Assembly: GCF_026914265.1 (NCBI RefSeq)
Contig: NC_069136.1
Coordinates: 49,026,381 to 49,090,380 of the forward strand
DNA length: 64,000 nt
Direction: 5' to 3'
From: Mya arenaria
Taxonomy: Eukaryota; Mollusca; Bivalvia; Myida; Myidae
The translations under genes were made by a program, and so were the position numbers. The notes below the pieces were generated by a model, which saw only the letters and a list, made by a program, of their open reading frames with translations, searched no databases and was not told the DNA's origin. This document shows, piece after piece, positions 34,500 through 47,305 of the stretch (position 1 is its first letter; every line of letters starts with the position of its first letter).

Positions 34500-37400
34500 A
34501 TAGGTCACTGAATTAGTCCCTAGTCGACACTGTTGACGTCTACGGTACTGTTCGTGGATGGTTACCGTGGGCGGTCACTCGAGCATCCGGTGCACGTCCA
34601 TGTGAGCGGCAATACCGGAAGGACGGGCGAAGCTGCTGGTCCTTGGGGCGGCAGCTCGAGATTCGCTGTGGCACGTGTCCAAACGCTTTGGAACACGGCC
34701 GTTTTCCTGGTGAGGGCTCTCACCGACCTGCGAGAAACTGTGGCCTCGCAGCAGCAGACGCAGACATGGACCTGGCGTTGAGCCGCTACGATAATAGATA
34801 AACAATTCTTATGTACAAGTCCATTAATGATGTCCATCACTATTGTGGTATCGTCGGCTGACGATCTGTTTAGTGACATTTCAGAAGTCCCGGTGGCTGT
34901 CAACAATTTTAATTGTGGCCCTCAGGGTTTAAATCCATCCGATCCAAGCAGGGATAAAGTCTTTTGATGGTTTCGGACATCGGGGTTGATTGGTTGCAGA
35001 TACCCGGTTTTTCAGGCCTCGCCTCTGATTGGGCGAGAGTAGATTCCTCACTGGCCTTGTAGACCACCTGACTGTATTGTGGGTGGGGTTTGGGACGCGA
35101 TCGGTCAGGAAGACATTGGAGAAAGGCAGAATGATATTTACAAAGAATGAGAACGGTCACACTGACAAGCAGAACACCAGCTGCTATGATTGTAATTAAT
35201 GTCCATAGTGGCCACCCAGAGGATACGTCAAGGACTCAATTAGGTAAGTAAATTAATTTATTCATTAAAGCTCTTATGGGAAGTTCTTGTATCTGTTTCA
35301 ATTCATCAGGCATTTCAATTTTTGAGACGTTAGTAAGAATTTTATGGAGAGGATCCCAGATTTGAAGTGATGTTAAATTGGGAAGTACTTGATAATGTTC
35401 ATAATTATTTAATAGCAGTCTTGAACTATTTGTAAACCATGATCCCAGTGTAAAATGTTCATTATACGCTTTGCAGTTCATTTGCAACGATAGCAAACTT
35501 AAAGGAGCTTCTGTCTTTTTGCTATGAGTTTGAATGGAGTTTTGGCATATGATTACAAATGTTAAGTCAGTTTTGGAAGCGATCATCCAAATACCATCAT
35601 ATAGATATTCCGCGGCTGGTAGGCGTTTATTTGGTCTTGTTATGGTAGAGCATTGACTTTTGACTTTATTGTCTTGTTTCATAAATAAGGCGGTAATACA
35701 GAACTGGGATAAACTCATTTGATAAAGCGCCGAGCGAACTTCGCAGAATGGACTAATGCTTTGTACACAAGATTGTAATTCCAATTCAGTTAGGATGGAG
35801 AATTGAGTGCTTTCTTTATTAGTAATCATTCGCGTAGAATCCAAATCGTAACGAGCTGTCATACTGATATTGTCTGCTTGTGTAAGACTGCGGTTTCTAC
35901 TAATGAAAGGTACATCTAAATTGTAGGCTTGATATAATTCATATTGATTGTTCAGAAAGTGGAATCTTGATCGTTACAATTATATGGTCATTATACATTA
36001 TTGTGTTACATGAGAGGATTTGATAGAATTTCCAAAGTTGTGTTTGAGGATCGGCAGGAAGGGTATATTGTTGCGGTAAATTCGAGACTATGTCTAAAAG
36101 TATTTCTCTCAAATGTAATGGTGATATCAGGCTTGGGAATACTTTGCGTGTACTAAGCATATCTAACTTAAATCTAAATTCATCCAAATACATCGTCGCG
36201 TGCATTACTAATTGTTTTATTTCTTCAACAATGAGTTTTAAATTATTGTAGTTAATCGCGTATCCTTGCACCATTTCAAGTTGCTTTTCTATTCTACCCT
36301 GCCAACGTGACATTTTTATATTAACCATTTTTAATGCTTCGATTAATTTATTGATTGATTGCCTATTTTCTGATATATGGGATTGAGATACGTTGGCCTA
36401 AAGTTTGTAAATCTGTATAGCTATTTAATACTTTCGCGTAAGTGTCCTGTACATTTCCCAAATCTAATTGAATGTTCCTAATTGTTTCAATATATGTGTC
36501 CTTATCAGTATACCGATCATTTTCCTTAAAATGCATAATAACCTGATTAGCCATTTCGGTAGAATTTATTAATCTCTGATCAACTTGATCAAGAAAGTTT
36601 GCAAACACCTTATTGTCAATTACCAGTGCTAATTGCCAGTGTGACTTAGTTATTGAAATATAAGTTTTTGAAATATGACATTATCGTATATCTCAAAAGT
36701 ATCACTCATGCCAATCGCGTACCAGAGTACAAGGTAATTAAGGTAATTCATCCTTGTTTCTGAAAATAGATGATTAATATAATTGATAACAATCAATCAT
36801 GAATAATCGATGTGTAGATATTTACAGTATTTACAAACAATTACAGTATTTTCACACAATGCACTTATACAGTGCGAAGTCTTCTACATATGTCAACATT
36901 CTTAAAGCAACTCGTAGTCGCAAGTCGTAGGTGTCTGATGTTTAGCACATCGTACTCATAAGACAGGAATTGTGATTACAGCATAACGGACAAACATTTT
37001 AACATTGTTTTTATCGCGTTCTTTTTATGCCTCGACTCCTTCTTACATTTTTCAACATTAAGTGGGTGAGCCTCAATATTCATTGCTTCATCGTCGCTAG
37101 ACTTAGGGGTTATCAGAATCAATATGATTTGTATATGCGGGTGGGTTATTTAGATTGATGCCGCTCATAAGGGATTCAGAATCAGAACTGCTTAGAGTAT
37201 CATTCGTCACCTCTGTTGGTATTTCTGTGACTTTAGATTTATTTCGTAGAATCTTTTGGAGTTCTGCGAGGGGTATTTCATTTTCACTATCAAACTCTGT
37301 GCCAAATTCTTGCTTAACCCTTTTTGTTATAGGAGGTAAATTAAGTTGATGGGGTTCTGAATTAATGGGCTCAGAATCATTTGAATCAGAACTTGATAAA

Positions 37401-38475
37401 TCACTTGGTGGGACGACATAGTTTGCTCTTCGTATAGGTCGTTTATCAGTTGTTTTGGGAATTGGCCATTCGTCAATTTTTGCATGTCGTATTTGTTCAG
37501 CGTGCACTTTAACGATATAGTTATCAAGTTGGTTTTTTATTAAGTATGTTAGTGGTGATTTCTGTTCGATTATACGATAATATGGTTTCCATTTAGCCTC
37601 CAACTTATTATGTCTTTGAAAGTTCTTATAGTAGACAGGGTCATTTAAATTAAAGCGTATGTTTTTGGCATTCCTATTTGCATACTCTACTCATTTTCGT
37701 TTAGATTTTTTAAGCTGTCTGCGGACTTCTACAAATGCTTTATGTTGTGAATTTAGCATGATTTTATAATATTGTTCTCCATGGTATTTCCTTCAGGGCT
37801 TAAGTAGATTATCGATTGGAAGAACCGGATCTCGATTAAAAAGAAGGAAATAGGGTGAATGTTTAGAACTCTCTGATGTTGAAAATCTCATTGCGGCCAA
37901 GGTCATGTTAAGATGTACATCCCATTGTCGGACATTACCCTCTACTAGTTTTGATAAAATGTTATTGATAGTGGCATGAGATCTTTCATTTTGACCGTTT
38001 GCCTGGGGATTATAGATGGAAGTTTTTACATGATCTATATTTAATTCTTTCAGAACGGCCTGGAAAGCACCGCTAGTTACTTCGCTACCATTGTCGGAGA
38101 CTAAACGAAGGGGAGTTGAGTATCTACAACAGATTTCTTCTACCAGTAAGTGTATTAAGGTATCTGCACTTTTGTCAGGTGCTGGAAAAGCCTCTACAAA
38201 GCCTGAATACATATCTAAGAAGCAAATAATGTAGCAGTTCCTACTGAGTGTAAGTGGCAATGGTCCCTGGACATCTACAGACACTACTGAGAATGGGTAT
38301 GGTGCCATGTTCAACCGGTCTTGCATGGGAGCTTTTATTTTTGTTAAATTCCGACTTTGACAGGTTACGCATTTTTCAACATAAGTGTAATTCTTTAAAC
38401 AGTCCAGGCTAAAAGTATTTTTGTTTAATGGTTGAAAATAACCTTTGGCTACCCGGGTGCCCGTTATTATCATGA
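34500..38475 (-). mobile_element. Fossil Ty3/Gypsy element, integrase plus env-like region, 5' truncated
   Basis: Parts, in minus-strand order: an integrase region (about 37100-38475), with the catalytic-core blocks CFLDMYSGFVEAFPAP, RLVSDNGSEVT and IYNPQANGQNERSHATINN, then a C-terminal tail; then an env-like region (about 34900-36610). The env-like part has a coiled/heptad character, a block resembling insect errantivirus and baculovirus F-type envelope proteins (ILLDIVSNLPQQYTLPAD and DHIIVTIKIPL), and a hydrophobic membrane anchor near its end. Gag, protease, reverse transcriptase and RNase H are absent; the element stops abruptly near 38475. It is broken, with at least about four breaks in what remains. 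Age: moderate, since core motifs are still readable but no LTR pair is visible. A GC-rich patch lies at 34590-34790. Confidence 0.8.
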
Positions 38476-39215
38476 TATTGCGTAATGACTAAAGGTGTTA
38501 AATGGCTGAGAATCCGTTTATAAGTAAAGAAAATTGCCCTTTTTATACAAATTGTTTTACTGAATCGAAATTTTATTGTGGCCATTTTGGACGCCGTCTT
38601 GGATTCGGTTCACCACACGCGTTAGAAAAGAAATAGGCCACCACTTCCATATACTAAAGTAGTATAGTTTTTTTGCCAAAAGCTTTGATATGTAACATTG
38701 CTTGTCACTCTCTCACAAATCTCTTTAGGAGGAACACAGTTGCCATGGCATCAAAAGAACTTTTTCTATACATAAAATGTTTGAATTGTATATTTTTTGT
38801 AAGATCTAAGCAAAAAGTAATTTTCACAAAAAAATGTATTAACTGAGGTCATATATATTTAGAGAGAGGATAAAAGTCAGTTAAAGATCGTTATACATTT
38901 CACCGAGTAAGCCGAAACGCCTTATTTACTTCTGGTGTTCACGAGGTGATATAACTGAAACAAACAGTGTTTCTTTTTATTTTATGCCTAAAAATGTTAT
39001 AAAATGACATTTAGTCGTTTTGACATTTTCAGAAAATCGTGCCGTAGTCCATGCGAATGAAGCGTCATATCGAAAATGGAAATTATTTTCCAGCTCTTTG
39101 CGCACTGACGTTTGATTTGGAAATGAGAGCTGGCTTTTATTTAAAAACAGTGAACAATATCAAAATATTATTTCACAGTCACAAACAGTGATCTAATGAA
39201 CCTGATCCTTAGCAT
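38476..39215. other. Interval between two opposed retroelement fossils
   Basis: AT-rich, with no recognised gene. GCCATTTTGGACGCCGTCTT near 38582 resembles motifs found in other repeats but is not assigned. Confidence 0.4.
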
Positions 39216-39219
39216 CTAC

Positions 39220-39440
39220 TTACTTTCTTAGAGACCAATGGCTTCCTTAGCCACCAAAGACTACCTTAGAAACCAAATATTCCTAGCATCCACTAACTTC
39301 CTTTGTAACCAATGACTTCCTAAGCAAGCAATTACTCTTTTAGGAATCAATGTTTCATAAGCAACCAATATTTTCTTAGCAATATCCTACATTCAGAGCG
39401 ACCAATTTATTCATTAGCAACATATGACTCCCTGTTATTT
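39220..39440 (+). repeat. Degenerate ~27-bp tandem repeat
   Basis: Around eight diverged units with CTTAGCAACCAATGACTTC-like cores (for example CTTAGCCACCAAAGACTACC, CTTTGTAACCAATGACTTCC). Confidence 0.7.
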
Positions 39441-39659
39441 TTGTAACAAACACCACATTGACCTCCAAATAAGACCAACTGGAGAGTTGGTATGAATGCG
39501 TTGGACTTGAATGACATTTGCAAAATGATTTCTTAACTTTAGAAAAAAGGAATACAGAGTACTTTTTAAATGCACACAGTCGCCATTTTGAATTAGATTC
39601 ACTTCTTAAAACTACAAGTGTTAGTGTCATTCGAAAACTGAAAGTACATTTCGGTAGGC

Positions 39660-40115
39660 TCGGTAAGCCTGGAAAAAAATGAAAACAGAGAATTGCCTAC
39701 AGTTATCGTCAAGAGAAATTTGCAAAAGTATGGATTATTTAAGCCCAAATTATTCTAGTTCAAATGGTTTGAGTGAATGCTTTGTGAAAATTGCTAAACG
39801 CGTTGGGAAAGGCAATGGATGCAAACGCAGATCCATATCAGTCTCATCCTGTGTATGGAAACAGCTCGTTGCAGGTGGTTATTTTCCAGCACGATTAATT
39901 ATAGGTCAGTAAATGTTAAAAAACGTAATCCAACAATACAACAATAGGTCGTACTCAGTTCAAACACCAGATGGTGCGATTTATCGCAGTAATAGGACCT
40001 TCCTAAACAAATGTATAAATATCAAAGAGCACTCAGGTAGCTCGAGTTATGTGACAAAATATGGTCGGAAGGTAAGACAACCTCTTTTAAAACAAAATGA
40101 ATTTTCTTTAACTAT
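39660..40115 (+). mobile_element. Fossil Ty3/Gypsy integrase 3' end
   Basis: On the plus strand there is a decayed integrase end of a Gypsy-type element different from the one at 34500-38475. It is recognised by SSNGLSECFVKIAKR, which parallels the YPQSNGLAERFVQ block of the family, and by a following tail RSYSVQTPDGAIYRSNRTFL. Only this short part survives. It is broken (one or more breaks) and has no visible LTR. The two fossils point towards each other. Confidence 0.7.
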
Positions 40116-41236
40116 ACTACTTACATGCGCCTGCCCCGCTAGCCCTTTCGCTTATCATCTCAGTTAAATTAAGTATTCGAAATGTATATGCACATGTTGT
40201 GTTAAAAAGAGTCTTAGTATGTTATACTAATATATATGCAAAAAGCTACAGAAACATGCTCAGTAGCAAAAAGTTTAAACATAAACCTGGTTTAGTGGCA
40301 ATGGGTAACGCCAAAGACATAGAACCCAAATTCACAAACAAGAAACATAGAACAGCACACAACTCTACACACAGCACAGTGCATAAATACTATATATATT
40401 TATAATTGGTATGTTTATCAAGAATTGTTAGGTACCGCTTTGGAATGGTCAGTAAAATGTAAATTTACTGGGGGTTTAAACCAGTTTATGTGCACAAACC
40501 TCACTCTTATCCCAACAATTCTTAATAAAGATAAAACGCAAAAGATAAATCTTATCAAAGTATACATTAACTTGAGGAAACTTATCAATAAAACAAATAA
40601 TAATAAAAAACGAAAAGGTAAACCCCAAGTACTTCAATGATAAGAGATCCTAACTCTATCTGCAGACGGAGGGAAACAATTCAGAGCACCTAATGCAAAT
40701 ACTTTTCAAAGATACGATGCAGTAATCGTTAGAAACCAAAAACATCACACACAGTCTGCCTTAGAAACTAAAAGGTTTAAAACTGTGTGATCATAGTTCA
40801 ACACCTCAATAGATCATAGTTCAACACCTAACACCTCAACTTCCATTTCTTAAATGAACTGCCTTTCGGCAATTACGGTTATCATCCGATGAACGCAACA
40901 TCTTCGGATATGTTCTGATCGCGAATCATCGGATATGAATATAAATGGAAATGGTTAATCTTGTTATTGTTTTTATTGTGTCACCAGGTCCCTTAAAATA
41001 ATTCAATATTTTAGAAAGTGTTAATGTATGATATGTTAAATGTATTGTTGCCATTAGAGTTTCAATTTTACATTTTAAAGTGATTTCAAGTGGTTGATCT
41101 TTTCCCGCGTTATTGTGACTTCCTTTGAAAAACTGTTTCCGCTTACGGTCGGGTCGTTCTATTTATAGAATGTGCGAGATATTTTAAGTTTATCTTAAAT
41201 GAAATGAAATATATTTTTTAACAATTCTTTGTGGAA
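40116..41236. other. AT-rich interval, no gene recognised
   Basis: Short open frames occur but have no recognisable character. A small inverted motif around ATCATCCGATGAACGCAACA and CGAATCATCGGATATGA lies at about 40880-40940. Confidence 0.4.
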
Positions 41237-41395
41237 ATTTAAGTAATAAACTACGGGATTGATGTCATTATCTGGGATATGAACGCAATTGGGCTGGTCA
41301 AAGTACGCGTTGAGTCGAACTCAACAAACTTTAACCATCCCAACTGCGTTCATACCCCGATAATGACACCAATCCCGCAATTCACTCCTTAAATA
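41237..41395. mobile_element. Hairpin MITE, ~66-bp arms
   Basis: Left arm (ACGGGATTGATGTCATTATC, TATGAACGCAATTGGG) and right arm (CCCAACTGCGTTCATA, GATAATGACACCAATCCCGC) are inverted copies separated by about 25 bp. The spacer centre GTTGAGTCGAACTCAAC is itself a dyad. The whole could fold as one long stem. Confidence 0.8.
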
Positions 41396-41530
41396 ATATA
41401 CAAGCATAAATACAAACTGAAACCATAACTTAATTCGCCAATACCTCGATCATTTGGACGAAAAACATCCTGGTGAGTCACATATTTAAGTTTAATCTAT
41501 CTTTAAATTTTATATTCATATAACATTTAC

Positions 41531-41572
41531 CGATTGGTTTATTGTCTTTGTCCGCTGCAACAAGCGTATTTT
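41531..41572 (-). pseudogene. Remnant of GNAT exon 1 with its splice donor
   Basis: On the minus strand this reads NTLVAADKDNKPIG followed by a GT donor (GTAAATG), matching NSLLVAADKEDKPIG at the end of exon 1 of the three GNAT genes, in the same phase. The upstream part of the exon and any exon 2 are not found nearby. It is evidence of a fourth, lost member of the array about 11.7 kb beyond copy 3. Confidence 0.8.
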
Positions 41573-44021
41573 GTGCTTAACTCACAATAGGTTGCGCATT
41601 CCGTGCGATATAAAAAGAATAACTCTGAGTATACAGTTCCCTGTAATATTGCACACAAAAAGTATCATAAATGTGGAGGGTCACTGCAGCTGCCCTTATT
41701 AAATACATGACCAATGAAATGCCGTAACACTCTACCTAATCCCCAAGCACTGAATACACCAGTGCTAGCAGCGCTTTGATTTCTAAAAGCGGTATTTTAA
41801 TTATATCGAGTTTATTTGTGTTTGAACCGTGAATGGAAATTATTCGTAAATGTACATTTGAAACTCCTCGGCCATTTTCAATCGAAGAATGTGTGTCAGA
41901 TGTTAAAAAACATAAGATGATATGCTTCTGTGACGTCTCGGTGCCTGAAAATGATGCATCTGGTTCAGTTTAGAACACAATCATAACTGTCGCTCCCGTT
42001 AGTACCTGGGGCCTATAACAAATTCTAATCCATAATCCTTAATCCCAGTTTGCACATCTCTTTAATCATTACAATGTCATTAGTGTCTATTATCGTACAC
42101 ATTTCGGACTGAATGCAAAATTCTATGGTGACCAATGACAGCATTTTTAAAAATGTCTTGATTTATAATCAGGATCACAGTAGTAAGTTTTATGCACATT
42201 GTCGTTGTAACTATGTGTACTAAAAGTCTTGTGAATCACTTCAACAATACCTATGCTTTTACTTATAGCCAATATTAGTTTTCGCACAACCGCAATGTCA
42301 AGAAAATGATGAAAATTATTTCCATGAAAATATACTGTATCGGTGCCTAACTTCAAAGAGAGTGAAATTTTCTAAATAGAAACTTCACACACTTTTTTCA
42401 ATCTGAATTTTGCAAATTTAGGTTACATAACCTATACGGGGAAATTAATTAATAGAGTATAACCTTCACTCCGTATCATGGATTAATGTGTTGAAATATA
42501 AAAGTATAAACATATATAATATAACGTTATTCTTCATTAGGGGAAGTATAATTGTAGTTGCATAAAAGTTGTACATTTTATGGTAGTATGTAATCGGACG
42601 CATATTTCATGACTTACAATTATTTTGCACACCGATTCGCGGAACAACGAGATTTCCGAATTTGTTTACCTTGGATGGTGATAATAATATTATTATTTTG
42701 TCAAAATAACTTCATGCTTTGGGACAGGTAAACAACGTCTGAATTATTTATTTTCATCACAAAATGCCAATAAAAGTATATTTAATAAATATTTTATATC
42801 TATAAATGGGTAAAGGGTTTGTTCAAAATGGTCTGTGTCCATTTTTAATACTCATTATACTGTGATAGTCCATATAATCAGCCGCTTCAGAGTCTTTGAC
42901 GATTTTTTATATGGCGACTCTACGCGTCCATATCCCACTTGTTGTTTTCCTAGCCAAGAATGGCAGATCCCAGCGCTAAGTATATTGAGCGGAAAGATAA
43001 CGGGGACCTGCTATAGATGGTTTCAAAATGGCGATGCTTTATTGACAGACGTTGATCTAAATTAAACCAATAATTTGTGTTTAATTAAAAACTTATGTGT
43101 TATTAGTAGTAGGTATTGGCTAAAATAATTAAAGAGTAACTTTTATGTTTTTATTTATCAGTGAAGTGTTTAGTATTGTGGAGTAACAGTTGAAGAATAT
43201 ATTTTACATTGATATTGAATAGACGACTTGTGGCGTTTAGGGAACAAAATGAATATCCAAATGTAAAGAAAGTTCCCTAAACGCGCATTATTGTGGCTAA
43301 TACTGTGAATGTTAAAACAATGCCAACTGTGTACACATGTGTGTTCGGTTCTTGGTCATTTTTGGTGCATTTGTTTACTTTGAAAAACAGTTTAGTTGTC
43401 TCAAAAGTTGTGTAGTGTGGTATGTTGTTTTCCTAAATGGCCGCCAACAAGTCTTTTGACGATTTTTTTTACTATCGCATACTCCTGACGTCCACCATCC
43501 CAGCAAAAAGTAGCGAACTGTCTTTGCGCAAAGAATCCTCACGGCCACAACTTTGAAATTATCTCCGTTTTCTGCGAAAATAAGTGTTCCAATATCTGTA
43601 AATCTGGGACAAATCTGATATGTTGTGTACATGTATAAAAGGGTATTTATGACCTAGAATGTATTTATGTGAAAATAAAGAATCTAACGACAAATTCAAT
43701 CCAGTATAGATCACTGTCGGGTATATATTGAACAATCTTGTCATTATTATTCAACATCGAGGCATCGAAATATTACTTTATATTTTTTCGCCGGTGTTAA
43801 ATGGTAGAGAGTTGTAGTGCTACAGGGATACATAAGAAATGTTAAAATAAAAAAAAAAAAGTATCCCTGATCCCTCATTATTGTAGCTAGTGTGGTATGG
43901 TGACTCTTTTCTGTCCAATGTGTATCATTAGAAACAGATTCATAATGATAAGATTGCCCCTGATACAAATTATGTTAATTTACTAGATGGCGAGTATTTC
44001 TGGGACACTTTTTGAGTTTTA
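41573..44021. other. AT-rich interval, small hairpin only
   Basis: I see no gene. At 43233-43284 a short hairpin has arms GCGTTTAGGGAAC and GTTCCCTAAACGC. Near 41830-41890 a fragment (ACTCCTCGGCCATTTTC) resembles an arm of the MITE at 25910-26245. Confidence 0.45.
43233..43284. repeat. Short perfect inverted repeat
   Basis: Arms GCGTTTAGGGAAC and GTTCCCTAAACGC (13 bp) with a 26-bp loop. The function is unknown; it may be a MITE relic. Confidence 0.7.
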
Positions 44022-45260
44022 AGCTCTACTGGCCAAAGGCCAGAAGAGCTTATGCGATGGTATTGTATGTAGTATGTGCGATCGTGCGTCTGTAAACAAT
44101 CGCTTGTGAACACGATACAGTCTTCAGTTTTGATTGTATCTCGATGAAACTTGTACAGTATCTAGATATCCATTAGAGCTCAGTTCCTTTCGAAAACCAG
44201 CCAGATCTGCCCATGCGTGCCTAGATTATGGCCCTTGATAGTATAAAAAAATGCTATTGTGTAAACACACACTTGTGAACACGATACAGTCTTCAGTTTT
44301 GATTGTATCTCGATGAAACTTGTACAGTATTTAGATATCCATTAGAACTCGGTTCCTTTTGAAAACCAGCCAGATTTGCCCATGCATGCCTGGATAATGG
44401 GTCTTGAAAGTATAAAAAATGCTATTTTAAGCTATGTCTATTATTAGCCAAGACTACATGAGGGAAGTCTAAGAAATATTTTCAAAATCTTCTTGTTTCA
44501 AACCACAAGGCCCATACCTTTGATATTTGTTGTGGAGCATCATATGATGCAATTGAAAACATATGAAATACTGCCCCTTGGGCAAAAGCTGGCCCCACCC
44601 CTTTTGACTAATTATTAATTTTTAAAGCTACAGTAATGAAATTTTGACCATGTGAACAGTTTTAAACAAGCATTAATGTTGTCCTCGGATGACCTTTGAC
44701 CGACTTTTTGTGTCGCCTGAAAAGATGACATATAGGGGTTACTTTTGTCGGCGGCGGTGGCGGCGGCGGTGTCCGCGTCCCATTTTCGCTTGTCTGGGGT
44801 ATATCTCCTAAACTAATAATGGTATCAACTTGAAACTTCATATGTAGATAGATATAATTGAGGGCAAGTGCAGTGCACAAGAATTGTTACTCTTGCTTCC
44901 ATATTTTTAGAGTTATTGCCCTTTGTTATTTTTCATGCTTAAAGTTTTGTCTGGAGCATATCTTGTAGAATATAAGAGGTATCAACTTGAAACTTTATAG
45001 CTAGATAGATCTCATCGAGGGCAAGTGCATTGCACAAGAACCTTTACTCTTGCTGCCATATTTTTAGAGTTATTGCCCTTTGTTAATTTTCTTGCTTAGG
45101 TTTTGTCCGTGGCCTATCTCGTAAACTATCAAACCTACACTTGAAAGTTAAATGGCAACATCATTGTCTATAAATGAATAAAATGCCAATCTAACAGCTA
45201 TAATGTCAACAGTAAATAATTCGTCAGGCGACACATCCGACTCGCGGAGTTCTAGTTATT
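44022..45260 (+). repeat. Nested dispersed repeats (AGAGCTTATGCGATGG family plus insertions)
   Basis: It opens AGCTCTACTGGCCAAAGGCC, as at 5448, with two further units to about 44440. It then passes into the sequence type found reversed at 28290-29110 (AAAGCTACAGTAATGAAATT, GTCCTCGGATGACCTTTGAC). That is interrupted by 44711-45233 and resumes with AAGGCTACAGAAATGAAATT. No coding signal. Confidence 0.75.
44711..45233 (+). mobile_element. Element with TGTCGCCTGA inverted ends, nested
   Basis: The ends TGTCGCCTGA and TCAGGCGACA are exact 10-bp inverted repeats. Near the left end is a GC-rich GGCGGCGGTGGCGGCGGCGG run, and inside are two ~170-bp imperfect units (ATCAACTTGAAACTT, TTTTTAGAGTTATTGCCCTT). 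It is inserted in another repeat. Confidence 0.7.
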
Positions 45261-45334
45261 TTTAAGGCTACAGAAATGAAATTTTGACGATGAGTGCAGT
45301 TTTAAAAGCAAATATTTCTTACACTCAGATTACC

Positions 45335-45520
45335 TTTACTTGGCACATATTAAAATAGTTCATGCAACTAATCTGCTTACAACACTTCCTGTCCTCAGAT
45401 GTTGAACGTGCAGCGTTTTCAGCTAACCAAAACACTAAAAGTGAACTATATACTTGTTGCCTATTGCTCAAACGTACATGCTCTGGATTGAAAATGACCA
45501 CAAGAGCCATGCCAGTAGAG
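45335..45520 (+). repeat. Dispersed repeat tail, second copy of 1-190
   Basis: TACTTGGCACATATTAAAAT, AGATGTTGAACGTGC and the terminal AGAGCCATGCCAGTAGAG match the left edge of the window. Confidence 0.8.
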
Positions 45521-47305
45521 TAAATTATATCTTTAATTTTGAAGATATCTGAAAAATAATTGTTTTTTTATCAACTTCAGCTCATCTTCTGGTGAAATTA
45601 AATATCTTTACTCCATTCTCTAAGGTTCAGAATGAGGTGTTCATAAGGGGTCAAATTTGAGTTTGTCTTTGATAATTCTACTTCTAAGTAGTTCCTGAAT
45701 GCTTCCTTAAACTGGGAATTCTGCCATAAAGCATTTTCTTTAACTATAATGATTAAAAGACAAGTAATTAAACCCGCACATTATAGATTCTACTCTTTTG
45801 CAATAAAATAAACTTACATATATACATACGAAATAAGTGTTACCAAGGTATCTATTGTTAACACATTTCGAATGTATACATTCAACTGAAATTGAATATT
45901 TCCTTACAATGTATAATGTCGTATGGACCAAAAAAGTAGAATTCCGAAGCAATTGTCTAACCTGACTGTTTCCATATCTTATGGTGTGCTTTTTGTGCAT
46001 GTGCCCTGCAATTGTGATTAACATGATTTTGTAAACAACTGGAAACTTTTGTAATTTTACCTGTAGAGACGTTTCAAGCATCTAATTGACAATAATCAGA
46101 CGTTTGATATGTAACTTCCGAAAAGAGGCGAAAATCACGGATGTCAGTAAACTACTGGTATTGTATGTTTAAAACAGATGAATTACTAAAATGTTTGGAA
46201 TTCTATTCTAATTCTAGTATATTTTTGCAACGTTTGGGTAGAGGTTTTGCTAATATACCCGGTAGGTCACTTTCTGAATATTTTGTAAATGTTCCTGTCT
46301 GATTGATAATAAAAATCATCATGATTATTAAGTTTCAAAATAAACAATTTGACAGATGACCCTTGGTTGATATGAACTTTGTAACCAAGTATGTTGTGAT
46401 TGCTAGTGTAAAATTTATTTAATTAAAATACATGTAAATGATATGCTTTTGATCTAGCATGGACAGTAAATAATATATGTAAAACAATAATGGATCATAT
46501 ATATATTGTTTATTTAATTCCAACAGATGTTGACAAAGTTACGTTATCAGTAATTGGGACATCCAACTTAAATTGACAAAAAAAACAACAGAAAATAAAG
46601 AAGATAAATACATGTTTTGTTTTTTTTTCAATTATTATTTATGTGGCCAAAACTGCCTCAGTCACAAAAATGCCAAAATACAATAATGTAGTTCATTTAA
46701 GTTTCATTTACATAACATCCACAAAACACTAGTGCCAAAGTGGTAGAGCATCCCTCCCTAGCAGCATGTTTAGATGTTAGTCCAAATAATTTTACTCTTA
46801 TGTAGGCAATACCGGTATATTTCCAAAATCTGATGGCCTAAATCTTACAATAAAATGATTATTTACAAATTTTGATTCTAGTAGATTATCCCCAAACATT
46901 TACATTACATTACAAATATTAATTAAGCATTATTTCTGTATTGTACCACAAAATTGTCATGTGGGTAGCGGCAAAATTTACTCGTCATAGTGGGTACAGT
47001 TTATATTCCCTTTTACAATTATAATACATGCAGAAAGTTTAAATCTAACATTATATGACATGATCGGAACCACCCAGATATAAATAACCAATGGAGTGGT
47101 TTACAAGTCACATAATAACCATGGAGATACAAATGCACTGGTATGGACTTGTATTCAATATACTCCATTGTTAAGCAAATTGTTAATATTTTATTAATGA
47201 GGGGGTCATTCTTCTACTTAGCTTCATAATACTTGCGTTTTTACGATTTATATTGTAACAAATCATTTTTACACATCTTTTGCAGGGTTTTGGATAAAGT
47301 GAAAA
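45521..47305. other. Region upstream of ZBBX, including a 5' UTR acceptor
   Basis: AT-rich, with no recognised gene. Just before the ZBBX start codon TTTTGCAG ends at about 47285, which looks like an acceptor for a 5' UTR exon carrying the ATG. The first non-coding exon and promoter are not identified. Confidence 0.45.

Noticed and set aside
34533-34906. Overlapping open frames on both strands in the GC-rich patch
   Set aside because: No recognisable protein character; long frames are expected by chance in GC-rich DNA.
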